Source: an uncultured Pelagibacteraceae bacterium
Lineage (GTDB): Bacteria > Pseudomonadota > Alphaproteobacteria > Pelagibacterales > Pelagibacteraceae
NCBI GenBank assembly: GCA_902619675.1
Contig: CACNFA010000003.1
Coordinates: 22,828-86,827 of the forward strand
Reading direction: 5' to 3'
Length of the DNA: 64,000 nt
In this document: in pieces, positions 34,388 to 42,865 of the stretch
Position numbering within the stretch: position 1 is the stretch's first letter
Layout of the letters: every line of letters starts with the position of its first letter
Made by a program: the position numbers and the translations under genes
The notes under the pieces: generated by a model
Databases searched by the model: none
What the model was told of the DNA's origin: nothing
Seen by the model: the letters and a program-made list of their open reading frames with translations, nothing else

Positions 34388-35067
34388 TGAGTGAAAAACC
34401 GCACATTGTAAAATCTTACGAAGAGCAACTTCAGTTATTAAAAGATACAATAGTGAAAATGGGAACTGGAGTTGAGAAACAGCTTGAAAACACTATTCAA
34501 TCTTTAGTTAAAAAAGACATTAGTTTAGCAGAAAAATCTATCAAAGATGACGAATTGACTGATAAGTATGAAATAAATATAGAAGAGCAAGTTGTAAATT
34601 TGATTGCCTTAAGGCAACCTATGGCAATAGATTTAAGAGAAACAGTTGTTGCCTTAAAAGTTTCTTCAGACTTAGAGAGAATTGGTGATTTAGCAAAAAA
34701 CATCTCAAAACGATTAACTAAAATTGGAACTGATTTACCTAATGATATTACTAAAAATTTCGAAATAGCTGGTTTAAAAGCATCAAAACAAGTCAATGCA
34801 GTTTTAAATTCGTATTTACATAGAGCTAAAGATACAGCAGTAAATGTTTGGAATTCTGATGAAGAAATAGATCAAATGACTAATTCTAATATGGAAGCTG
34901 CAGTAAAGCATTTAGAAAAAAATAAAAACGATGTACAAAAAGTAACCCAACTACTTTTCATGCTTAAAAATATTGAGAGGATTGGAGATCATGCAACCAA
35001 TATTGCAGAGCAAGTTTATTTTCTGATTACAGGAGATTATTTAGAGGGAGACCGACCAAAAGGATAA
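34387..35067 (+). CDS. phoU: Phosphate signalling regulator PhoU
   Basis: A 226-residue all-helical protein with two PhoU repeats; ExxxD metal-site helices include SDLERIGDLAKNI (about 97-109) and KNIERIGDHATNI (about 197-209). It links the Pst transporter to PhoR and represses the Pho response when phosphate is plentiful. TAATG overlaps at both ends tie it to pstB and phoB. Confidence 0.95.
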   Translation: MSEKPHIVKSYEEQLQLLKDTIVKMGTGVEKQLENTIQSLVKKDISLAEKSIKDDELTDKYEINIEEQVVNLIALRQPMAIDLRETVVALKVSSDLERIGDLAKNISKRLTKIGTDLPNDITKNFEIAGLKASKQVNAVLNSYLHRAKDTAVNVWNSDEEIDQMTNSNMEAAVKHLEKNKNDVQKVTQLLFMLKNIERIGDHATNIAEQVYFLITGDYLEGDRPKG

Positions 35068-35750
35068 TGAGGGCAAATTTATTCATTGTTGAAGATGAAA
35101 TACCCATCGTAACTTTACTTAAATACAATTTAGAAAAAGAGGGTCACAAAGTTGATTATGCAGTCAATGGAGAAGACGCTATTAGAAATATAAAGGAAAA
35201 AAATCCTGATTTAATTTTATTAGATTGGATGTTGCCAGATATTTCAGGTGTTGAAGTCTGTAAAAATTTGAAAAGAAGCAATCTTCACAAAAATATCCCA
35301 ATCATTATGTTAACAGCCAAAGGTGAGGAAGAAGACAAACTTAAAGGATTTGAAACAGGAGCTGATGACTACGTAACTAAGCCATTCAGCCAAAAAGAAC
35401 TTATTGCAAGAGTTAACGCTTTATTAAAGAGATCTAAACCAAGTGTTGCCGCTGATGTTGTAGTATTTGAGGATCTTAAAGTAGATAGAGTTCAACGAAG
35501 AGTTTATAGAGCAGATAAACAAGTTATAGTCGGCCCAACCGAATTTAAACTAATTGATTTTTTAATAAAGAATCCAAAAAGAGTATATTCGCGTGAGCAA
35601 CTTCTAAATTCTGTATGGGGAGATGATATTTATGTTGAGTCCAGAACTATAGATGTTCATATAAGAAGACTAAGAAAAGCAATAAATATTGATGGCAAGA
35701 AAGATCTTATCAGAACAGTAAGATCTGCTGGCTATTCCTTAGATGTTTGA
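35067..35750 (+). CDS. phoB: Phosphate regulon response regulator PhoB
   Basis: A 227-residue OmpR/PhoB-type regulator. Receiver domain: acidic pair at Glu9-Asp10, phosphoacceptor Asp53 in LLDWMLPD, Lys in VTKPFS. The winged-helix domain (from about 128) has the recognition region ESRTIDVHIRRLRKAI. It should bind the PHO-like sites before pstS and plcP. Its 3' end overlaps convergent sixA by 19 bp. Confidence 0.95.
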   Translation: MRANLFIVEDEIPIVTLLKYNLEKEGHKVDYAVNGEDAIRNIKEKNPDLILLDWMLPDISGVEVCKNLKRSNLHKNIPIIMLTAKGEEEDKLKGFETGADDYVTKPFSQKELIARVNALLKRSKPSVAADVVVFEDLKVDRVQRRVYRADKQVIVGPTEFKLIDFLIKNPKRVYSREQLLNSVWGDDIYVESRTIDVHIRRLRKAINIDGKKDLIRTVRSAGYSLDV

Positions 35751-36256
35751 AGATCTTTTGGCTTTATAAATGATATTAATTTTCCTTTAACTTTTGATAA
35801 CTTTTCCCAATCATTGAAATTAAAACTTACTTCAGCAACGGCTGCAGTAGGAAATTTTCTTTTTAAATTTTCAAATTGTTCGGAGTTTTCTTTAAGACAG
35901 ATTCGATTTATGAGTTCACTAATTGAAGGTTCATGATTGATTAAAAGTAGAGTTTTATAATTATCAACTGTTTGTTTTAAGATATGAATAATTTCATCCT
36001 CACTAGCATGATAAAGCGCTTTTTTTTTAATAATTTTCTTAAAACTGATTTTTTCTGACAATATATTTAATGTTTGTATTGTCCTTTTTGAGGATGAGCA
36101 ATAAACTAAATCAAATTTTAACTTCTTTTTAATAAAAAATTCACAAATTAATTTTGCTGAATTTTCCCCTCTTTTATTCAATGGCCTGTCATGATCATCT
36201 AAATCTGGAAAATCCCAACTAGATTTAGCATGTCTCATCGCATATAATTTAAACAT
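35732..36256 (-). CDS. sixA: SixA-like phosphohistidine phosphatase
   Basis: A 174-residue histidine-phosphatase-superfamily protein. The catalytic motif reads MRHAKSSWD at 7-15 (RHG in most members), with a second histidine in INHEPSISEL. DHDRPLNKRGE is typical of the SixA branch. SixA removes phosphate from histidines of phosphorelay proteins such as ArcB or PTS-Ntr components. It faces away from ppk and converges on phoB, so antisense overlap of the two 3' ends is possible. Confidence 0.85.
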   Translation of the reverse strand: MFKLYAMRHAKSSWDFPDLDDHDRPLNKRGENSAKLICEFFIKKKLKFDLVYCSSSKRTIQTLNILSEKISFKKIIKKKALYHASEDEIIHILKQTVDNYKTLLLINHEPSISELINRICLKENSEQFENLKRKFPTAAVAEVSFNFNDWEKLSKVKGKLISFIKPKDLQTSKE

Positions 36257-36278
36257 ATTTTTAATTTAACATTTAAAT

Positions 36279-38405
36279 ATGTCGAAAGCATCATTTTCAG
36301 AAAAAGCTAATATTAGCAATCAACTCATAAACAGAGAATTATCTTGGCTTCAGTTTAATGATCGTGTTTTAGAAGAATCAAAAGATAAAACAAATCCTCT
36401 ATTTGAAAGAGTAAAATTTTTATCAATCGCAGGTACAAATTTAGATGAATTTTTTATGGTAAGAGTCGCTGGACTTTTTAATCAAATTAAAGATGGTTTT
36501 GACGAATTAAGCGCAGATGGATTAACTGCAGAGGATCAATTGAATAGGGTCGTATTAAAAACTAAAGAACTATTAAAGAAGCAAAACGAAGCATTCCTAG
36601 AGTTGAAAAAAGAGCTATCGAAAGAAAAAATTTTCATTCGAAAAATGTCAGAACTAAATAAGAAGGATCTTATGTATCTAAGAGAATATTTTCAGGAAAC
36701 AATTTATCCTATAATAACACCTACTGCCATTGACCCATCACATCCCTTTCCTTTTATACCAAATAAAGGCCAAGCAATTTTACTAAGAATGACTAGAATA
36801 AAAAAAAAAAGAGAACTAAATGCAATTATAGTTATACCAAGAGCACTTCCAAAATTTGTATCTCTAAACAATTCTGAAACAATAAATGAATTTGTCACAA
36901 TTGATGACGTAATTTGTAAATTTGCTAATGAAATATTTCCAGACCATAATATCGAGGCAAGTTTGCAGTTTAAAATAATTAGAGACAGCGAAATTGAAAT
37001 AGATGATGAAGCTGCTGATCTTGTGAGATATTTTGAAAAAGCAATTAAGAAAAGAAGAAGGGGAAACGTAGTTAAACTCGAAGTAATCACTAATTCAAAC
37101 AAAAAACTTTTAAATTTTATTTCAAAAAAATTTAAAATGGATGAAGATCATATTTATGAGGTTGAAGGATTGGTTGGAATACAAGATATAGATGAAATTT
37201 GTAAAAAGAAAGATCCAAAGCTGAGATTTAAAAAGTTTAATCCTAGAGAAGTTGAAAGATTGAAGGAATTTGATGATAAATTTTTTTCAGCTATAAGAAG
37301 TAAAGATTTTGTTGTACACCACCCTTTTGAAACTTTTGATGTAGTAATTCAATTTTTAGAAGCTGCAGCAAAAGATCCCAAAGTTATCGGTATCAAACAA
37401 ACTTTGTATCGAACCACACCTGACTCTCCTATCGTAAAAGCACTAAGTAGAGCAGCAGAAAACGGAAAAGTTGTTACAGCCGTAATAGAAATAAAAGCTC
37501 GATTTGATGAGGAAGCTAATATTGAATTATCTAGGAAACTAGAGAAAGCTGGCGTTCAAATTGTTTACGGATTCGCAAAATATAAAACGCATGCAAAGGC
37601 AAGTTTAGTTTTAAGAAAAGAAGGAGCTAAAACGCGAAGCTATGTTCACTTAGGTACAGGAAACTATCATCCAATTAACGCAAAAATTTATACTGACTTA
37701 TCACTGTTTAGCTCTAATCAAGACTTGGCCAAAGATGTCGAAAAATTTTTCAATTATGTAACTGGTTATGCAAAACCAAAAAAATTGAATAAAATTTTTA
37801 TGTCTCCATTAAATAGCAGGAATTTTTTTGAAGAAAAAATTGAAAATGAAATTGTAAATGCAAGTAAAGGAAAACCTGCAGAAATATGGGCAAAAATGAA
37901 TTCTCTTGTAGACCCTGGAATTATTAAGAAATTTTATGAAGCTTCAAACGCAGGAGTAAAAATAAATTTATCAGTAAGAGGAGTGTGTTGCTTAAGACCT
38001 GGAATTAAAGGTCAATCTGAAAATATAAAAGTAAAAAGCCTTATTGGCAGATTTTTAGAACACTCAAGAATTTATTGTTTTGCAAATGGTAGTTCTATGC
38101 CCTCTCGAGAGAATCAGGTATATATTTCATCTGCAGATTTAATGCCTAGAAATTTAGATAGAAGAATTGAAATTATAATTCCGATAGAAAACAATACTGT
38201 GCATGAGCAAATTTTAGATCAAATTATGTTAGCTAACTTTAAAGATAAATCAGAAACATGGTATTTAGATAGTTTGGGAAACTATCATAAAGAACAAGAA
38301 AAAGGCTTTTCCGCACATTCCTATTTCATGAAGAACCCAAGTTTATCAGGTCGTGGTAAGTCAATTTTAAGAGCTAAACCTCAAAATTTAAGATTAGTAA
38401 AATGA
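36279..38405 (+). CDS. ppk: Polyphosphate kinase
   Basis: A 708-residue Ppk1 with the N-terminal NRELSWLQFNDRVLEE block, the central TNLDEFFMVRVAGL motif, the phosphorylated-His segment YKTHAKASLV and the second PLD-like half ending SSADLMPRNLDRRIE. It makes polyphosphate from ATP. Location next to the pst-pho genes suits phosphate storage. Overlaps ppx by 4 bp. Confidence 0.95.
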   Translation: MSKASFSEKANISNQLINRELSWLQFNDRVLEESKDKTNPLFERVKFLSIAGTNLDEFFMVRVAGLFNQIKDGFDELSADGLTAEDQLNRVVLKTKELLKKQNEAFLELKKELSKEKIFIRKMSELNKKDLMYLREYFQETIYPIITPTAIDPSHPFPFIPNKGQAILLRMTRIKKKRELNAIIVIPRALPKFVSLNNSETINEFVTIDDVICKFANEIFPDHNIEASLQFKIIRDSEIEIDDEAADLVRYFEKAIKKRRRGNVVKLEVITNSNKKLLNFISKKFKMDEDHIYEVEGLVGIQDIDEICKKKDPKLRFKKFNPREVERLKEFDDKFFSAIRSKDFVVHHPFETFDVVIQFLEAAAKDPKVIGIKQTLYRTTPDSPIVKALSRAAENGKVVTAVIEIKARFDEEANIELSRKLEKAGVQIVYGFAKYKTHAKASLVLRKEGAKTRSYVHLGTGNYHPINAKIYTDLSLFSSNQDLAKDVEKFFNYVTGYAKPKKLNKIFMSPLNSRNFFEEKIENEIVNASKGKPAEIWAKMNSLVDPGIIKKFYEASNAGVKINLSVRGVCCLRPGIKGQSENIKVKSLIGRFLEHSRIYCFANGSSMPSRENQVYISSADLMPRNLDRRIEIIIPIENNTVHEQILDQIMLANFKDKSETWYLDSLGNYHKEQEKGFSAHSYFMKNPSLSGRGKSILRAKPQNLRLVK

Positions 38406-39907
38406 AACCAGAATTAAAAAATCTTTTTAAATTTCAGTCTAATAAAAAGTCTAAGCAAGCCATAATAGATCTTGGATCAAATTCAGTAAGAATGCTCATA
38501 TACGATAATTTTAAAATTTCTCCAATCCCAGTCTTTAATGAAAAAGCAGTTTGCAAACTTGGAAAAAATTTAGATAAATCTAAAAAACTAAATCCCGATG
38601 GAATTAAAGGTTCTTTAAAAGTTCTAAATAGATTTAAAGAAATTTTAGATATTTCAGACGTTCAAGATTTAGAAATTATTGCAACAGCAGCTTTTAGAGA
38701 GGCCACTGATGCAAGTGAATTTTTAAGAGAAATTGAAAAAATATTTAATAAAAAACCACTAGTATTATCTGGCGAGGAAGAAGCAAGAACATCAGCAAAT
38801 GGTGTAATGGTAGGATTTGATGAAGTAGATGGATTAGTTGCAGATTTAGGAGGTGGAAGTTTAGAACTTGCCAGAGTTTCTAAAAATCAAATTTTTGAAA
38901 CAACCTCTTTACCTCTTGGAGTATTAAGACTTGAAAATAATCCTATTATAAAAAAAAGAAATTTGGGAAAATATGTTAAAAAACTTTTAAGAGATGAAAA
39001 ATGGCTTTCTAAAAAGAAATTTAAAAATATTTATTTGGTAGGAGGGACTTGGAGATCATTATTTAAATATCATCTCTTTAAAGAAAAACACCCATTACAT
39101 ATTTTGCATCAATATAAACTCTCAAAAGATGTAGCAGTAAAATACTTAAATAGAATTTCAAAATTTAATAAATCATCTTTGAAATCAATGGAATATATTA
39201 CTAAATCTAGAACTCCCTATTTACCTTTTAGCTCTATAATACTAAACGAAATAATTGAAGCAGCAAGCCCCTCAAAAGTTATTTGCTCAATCAGTGGACT
39301 GAGAGAGGGACATATGAATACAATTATAAACCAAGGAATGAGCGAGGATGAAATTTTCAAATTAAAAACTGACGGTATATCTTTTAAAAAAGGGGACTAT
39401 GGAAAGAGTTTTGAGAAATATTTTAATTTTATTTCACCATTATTTGAAGACAACGAATATTTTAATCGAAGATTACTAACCTTGGCTTGCATCTTAAGTA
39501 AAATGGATTGGGGCCTAGGAGCTTTTCAAAAAGCAGAATTAGTTTTTATGGAAGTGTTAAATACTCCATTACTAAAACTAGAACATAGAGATAGAGTAAA
39601 AGTTGCATCAGCAAGTTTTTGGAGACATTGTGGCTTAAAATATAATCCGAATTATCAGTTTTTATCCTTATTAAATAACAACGAAATTTTATCCTCAAAG
39701 CAAGTGGGATCTGCTTTAAGATTAGCAGAGTCACTCACTAGCATGTCTTCTTTGTTGTTAGATGAATTTAAAATTTATAAAAGAAATAAGACTATTTTTT
39801 TGAAAATACCTAACAATCATAGCGATATTGTCTCAAAACAAGTAACTAAAAGACTTAAAAACCTGGCAAGAGAGATGAATGTCGACTCCAATATCATTTA
39901 TTCTTGA
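38402..39907 (+). CDS. ppx: Exopolyphosphatase (Ppx/GppA family)
   Basis: A 501-residue ASKHA-fold phosphatase: IDLGSNSVRMLIY (about 22-34), ATAAFREATD, SGEEEARTSANGV and DLGGGSLELA. The C-terminal HD-like helical part is present, as in longer Ppx proteins. It degrades polyphosphate from the end or hydrolyses pppGpp. ATGA overlap with ppk. A strong hairpin follows at 40009-40039. Confidence 0.93.
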   Translation: MKPELKNLFKFQSNKKSKQAIIDLGSNSVRMLIYDNFKISPIPVFNEKAVCKLGKNLDKSKKLNPDGIKGSLKVLNRFKEILDISDVQDLEIIATAAFREATDASEFLREIEKIFNKKPLVLSGEEEARTSANGVMVGFDEVDGLVADLGGGSLELARVSKNQIFETTSLPLGVLRLENNPIIKKRNLGKYVKKLLRDEKWLSKKKFKNIYLVGGTWRSLFKYHLFKEKHPLHILHQYKLSKDVAVKYLNRISKFNKSSLKSMEYITKSRTPYLPFSSIILNEIIEAASPSKVICSISGLREGHMNTIINQGMSEDEIFKLKTDGISFKKGDYGKSFEKYFNFISPLFEDNEYFNRRLLTLACILSKMDWGLGAFQKAELVFMEVLNTPLLKLEHRDRVKVASASFWRHCGLKYNPNYQFLSLLNNNEILSSKQVGSALRLAESLTSMSSLLLDEFKIYKRNKTIFLKIPNNHSDIVSKQVTKRLKNLAREMNVDSNIIYS

Positions 39908-40008
39908 AAATTAATAAATCTTTAACTTAATTTAAATATTTTTTTAGCATTTATATATTATTAACTGATTAACAGTCTCCCAACTGTGTTGTTAATTAAT
40001 TAGCCCAT

Positions 40009-40039
40009 CAGCCCAAGGTATCAATATTTCCTTGGGCTG
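40009..40039. terminator. Bidirectional terminator between ppx and the aquaporin gene
   Basis: A perfect 10-bp stem CAGCCCAAGG/CCTTGGGCTG with an 11-base loop sits between the two convergent genes. The rest of the 140-bp gap is A/T-rich and shows no ORF. Confidence 0.7.
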
Positions 40040-40047
40040 GCCTCCAA

Positions 40048-40695
40048 TTACAAAATAATTTTTCTGATTAAATAGACAGCCAATATTCCACCAAGCATCT
40101 CAGCAATGATATAGCTAGGAGTATTTAAGTAACTAATTCCAGTAAATGTGTCTGTAAAAGTTCTTGCGATTGCTACCGCTGGATTTGCAAATGAAGTTGA
40201 AGAGGTAAACCAATACCCCGCTGTTATAAAAGTAGCTACTGATGAAGCGACCGCAAGTTTGCCGCTCTTTAAAGATCCAAATATCACAAAAATTAATCCA
40301 AAAGTTGCAATGATCTCAGCTGTAAAAATATTTATTCCAGGTCTAATCTTCTGTGAAAGCTGCAACAAAGGAAGATCAAACATAAAATTTGCTAACATTA
40401 CCCCTAACATGCAACCTAAGATTTGAGCAGAGATATAAGTGATAATTAAATTTTTTTTAATCTTGTTGGTAAAATACATTGCTAACGTAACGACAGGATT
40501 GAAATGTGCGCCGGAGATATCACCGATTGAAGTAATCAGAACAAATAATCCTGCACCTGTAGCTAAAGTATTCGCTATTAACATTACAGCGATATCATCA
40601 GTTAGATTTTGAGCCATAATACCTGAACCAACAATAATCATGACTAAAAAACAACTTCCTATAAATTCACCAATAAATATCTTTTTACTTTTCAT
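40048..40695 (-). CDS. aqpS: MIP-family channel, AqpS-like (arsenite efflux candidate)
   Basis: A 215-residue, six-TM aquaglyceroporin. The first NPA box is NPV (SGAHFNPVVT) and the second NPA (SFANPAVAIAR). The C-terminus is short. In Sinorhizobium the AqpS channel lets arsenite made by ArsC leave the cell; here an arsC-like gene lies directly upstream on the same strand with an 11-bp overlap, so the same detoxification unit is likely. A plain water or glycerol channel is the alternative. Confidence 0.82.
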   Translation of the reverse strand: MKSKKIFIGEFIGSCFLVMIIVGSGIMAQNLTDDIAVMLIANTLATGAGLFVLITSIGDISGAHFNPVVTLAMYFTNKIKKNLIITYISAQILGCMLGVMLANFMFDLPLLQLSQKIRPGINIFTAEIIATFGLIFVIFGSLKSGKLAVASSVATFITAGYWFTSSTSFANPAVAIARTFTDTFTGISYLNTPSYIIAEMLGGILAVYLIRKIIL

Positions 40696-41128
40696 TTTTT
40701 ACCCAATGTTTAATTTTTTCATTAATTATATTATAAGTTTCTTCAGCTATTAAATTTATTTTATCTTTATTTTTAGTTTTTTTAATTTTTTCAACAGGGT
40801 CCGCGATGTCCCAGTGCGTAATGGTCTTTTTTTTGGGCCATACAGGACAAACTTCTTTATTGGCGTTATTACAAACTGTAATCACGTAATCAATATCAAT
40901 ATCACTTTTTAAAAATTCATCAAAATTTTTCGAATAATACGTGGCTAAATTAAATTTTTTTCCTTCAAGATACTCTTTAATGTAGGGATTGATTTTCCCT
41001 GAAGGATTACTTCCAGCGCTAAATGCGATGAATTGATTTCGGAAATTATTGTTTACAATACTTTCCGCTATTATGCTTCTCGCAGAGTTTCCAGTACAAA
41101 CAAATAATATTGTTTTTATTTTCCTCAT
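40685..41128 (-). CDS. arsC: Arsenate reductase, LMW-PTP (thioredoxin-dependent) type
   Basis: A 147-residue protein with the phosphatase loop CTGNSARS (Cys11, Arg17) and the second redox region VCNNANKEVCPVWP holding two cysteines for the relay, plus HWDIADP. This is the S. aureus pI258-type ArsC, which needs thioredoxin for turnover. In this window the only thioredoxin gene is the interrupted one. Arsenate enters through phosphate transporters, so placement beside the pho region makes sense. Confidence 0.9.
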   Translation of the reverse strand: MRKIKTILFVCTGNSARSIIAESIVNNNFRNQFIAFSAGSNPSGKINPYIKEYLEGKKFNLATYYSKNFDEFLKSDIDIDYVITVCNNANKEVCPVWPKKKTITHWDIADPVEKIKKTKNKDKINLIAEETYNIINEKIKHWVKNEK

Positions 41129-41154
41129 AAAAAATGTATTGAAGTGTCCCGAAT

Positions 41155-41382
41155 TTACGGAACCAAAATTTGATAAAAACCAATAATAAATAATGGAATC
41201 TGTAACCCAAAATTGGTTAATATTGCTTTATCCTTAGAAATAAAACCTGCAATTGTCCAACCAACAACTCCCGCTCCATGAAACATTATATTTACTGGAT
41301 ACATATTCAAATTTGTTAATAAAATACCTGTAAGAACTAAAAAAGTACTTAACCATTTAAGGTATTTTTTAATAAACTTCAT
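41155..41382 (-). CDS. Small hypothetical membrane protein (75 aa)
   Basis: A 75-residue protein with two or three hydrophobic segments (about 10-25, 34-50 and 58-72) and an N-terminal basic stretch, MKFIKKYLKW. I start it at ATG 41380-41382 in place of an upstream TTG. No family is recognised. Between arsC and gcrA on the same strand but without overlaps. Confidence 0.6.
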   Translation of the reverse strand: MKFIKKYLKWLSTFLVLTGILLTNLNMYPVNIMFHGAGVVGWTIAGFISKDKAILTNFGLQIPLFIIGFYQILVP

Positions 41383-41415
41383 AATCAATTATATGATTGT
41401 AATGTTAAAGTTTTG

Positions 41416-41916
41416 TTAACCAGACGAGGCTTTAACTTTTTTCTCGATAAATTCTGGAACATCATCATCCTTATCGAATAAATCTTCTTTTTGACCTTTA
41501 GGTTGAAAGGCATACAAAACATGAAGTTTGCAATAAGGAAAATCTCCCTCAGGCTTTCTACCGCAAAAATAGAATTTTTCTTCATTAGGATGACCAATAG
41601 GCCATTTGCAAGTTTCATCTGTAAGTTCCTCTAAAGATTTAGGATTTTCTGGTTCGAAATTTTTGTCTAATAGTATTGATTTAAATTTAGCCTTTCTTGA
41701 AGTTGGCGTTGGACCTCGTTTAATTTGTTTATTTTCTCCAGTTCTAGGTGAGTTTGAATGCTTAGAAGGGGCTCTTGCTTCAAGATTAAGTCTGTGAGCC
41801 TTACCTATTACTGCGTTCCTGGTTGTATCACCTAAAGCTTCAGCGATCTGACTTGCTGTATGGCCCTTAGACCAGAGTTCTTTTAATTTAGCGACTTTTT
41901 CTTCTGTCCAACTCAT
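41416..41916 (-). CDS. gcrA: GcrA-type cell cycle regulator
   Basis: A 166-residue GcrA. The N-terminal DNA-binding domain MSWTEEKVAKLKELWSKGH, then ASQIAEALG and RNAVIGKAHRL, is near identical to the alphaproteobacterial family. A linker leads to a C-terminal sigma-70-binding region with Cys residues (TCKWPIG, FCGRKPEGDFPYCKLH). GcrA acts with the CcrM methyltransferase at methylated GANTC promoters. Its presence is diagnostic for Alphaproteobacteria. Confidence 0.95.
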   Translation of the reverse strand: MSWTEEKVAKLKELWSKGHTASQIAEALGDTTRNAVIGKAHRLNLEARAPSKHSNSPRTGENKQIKRGPTPTSRKAKFKSILLDKNFEPENPKSLEELTDETCKWPIGHPNEEKFYFCGRKPEGDFPYCKLHVLYAFQPKGQKEDLFDKDDDVPEFIEKKVKASSG

Positions 41917-41992
41917 AGTATATAATTACAATATTTAGTAATTATGAAAAACTTAGGACATAATGTTGAGGTTTAAAACATTAAAACGCATC

Positions 41993-42030
41993 AAAACTGT
42001 GAGTAGATTTAGTTTTGCACAGTTTTTTTA
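41993..42030 (+). terminator. Hairpin with T tail in the gcrA/ABC-permease gap
   Basis: A 9-bp stem AAAACTGTG/CACAGTTTT, 16-base loop, followed by more T. It lies between two divergent genes, where no upstream plus-strand gene needs a terminator, so it may end a short RNA or attenuate the permease transcript. Confidence 0.5.
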
Positions 42031-42052
42031 ATAACAGGTTATAAGACTATCA

Positions 42053-42865
42053 ATGGTTGAAATTTCGAAAAAATATAAAATTGGAAAAAGAAGATTTGGA
42101 TTAATTAATTGGCATGGCACTTGGACTTTATACAAGAAAGAAGTTCTTAGATTCTTAATTGTGTGGATACAAACTATTTTTTCTCCACTAATTTCATCTT
42201 TACTATTTTTACTTGTTCTATCTTTAGCTATTGGAGCAGATAGAGGTGAAGTTCTTGGTGTCCCTTTTATAACTTTTTTAGCGCCAGGGTTGATTTCAAT
42301 GCAGATAATTCAGCAATCTTTTTCTCATTCCTCATCATCTTTTATGATTAAAAAAATTGATGGAACTATAGTTGATTTATTGTTTGCTCCTCTGTCAGCT
42401 GGAGAGGTTACGATCTCAGTTTCTCTTGCAGCTGTGACAAGAAGTGTATTAATTGGAATAGTTTCGATTATAGTATTTAAATTAATTATAAATATTGAAA
42501 TCAAAAACTATTTAACTCTTATAGCATTTACTTTGCTATCTTCTTTTGTTTTAGGAAATATAGGAATTATTGCTGGACTATGGGCTGAAAAATTCGATCA
42601 TATGGCAACAGTCACCAATTTTGTAATAGTTCCATTATCTTTCTTATCAGGCACTTTTTATTCAATAGAGAGACTCCCTGACTTCTTGCAAGCAGTAAGT
42701 AAAATTAATCCGTTTTTTTATATGATTGATGGTTTTAGATATAGTTTTATTGGCACTTCAGACGGTTCAATCTCTATTGGTTTACTATATTTAACTGCCT
42801 TAAGCTTTGTTAGCTGGCTTGTTTGTTATTTATTGTATAAAAAAGGTTATAAAATAAAATCATGA
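42053..42865 (+). CDS. ABC-2 type transporter permease
   Basis: A 270-residue permease with six TM segments and the ABC-2 signature region FLSGTFYSIERLP...INPFFYMIDGFR near the C-terminus. Such permeases export drugs, polysaccharides or lipids together with a separate ATPase, which is not encoded nearby. ATGA overlap with argD suggests shared transcription only. Confidence 0.85.
   Translation: MVEISKKYKIGKRRFGLINWHGTWTLYKKEVLRFLIVWIQTIFSPLISSLLFLLVLSLAIGADRGEVLGVPFITFLAPGLISMQIIQQSFSHSSSSFMIKKIDGTIVDLLFAPLSAGEVTISVSLAAVTRSVLIGIVSIIVFKLIINIEIKNYLTLIAFTLLSSFVLGNIGIIAGLWAEKFDHMATVTNFVIVPLSFLSGTFYSIERLPDFLQAVSKINPFFYMIDGFRYSFIGTSDGSISIGLLYLTALSFVSWLVCYLLYKKGYKIKS

Noticed and set aside
41385..41618. 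77-aa ORF inside gcrA on the same strand
   Set aside because: It is the alternative frame of the GcrA C-terminal region, which carries conserved residues.
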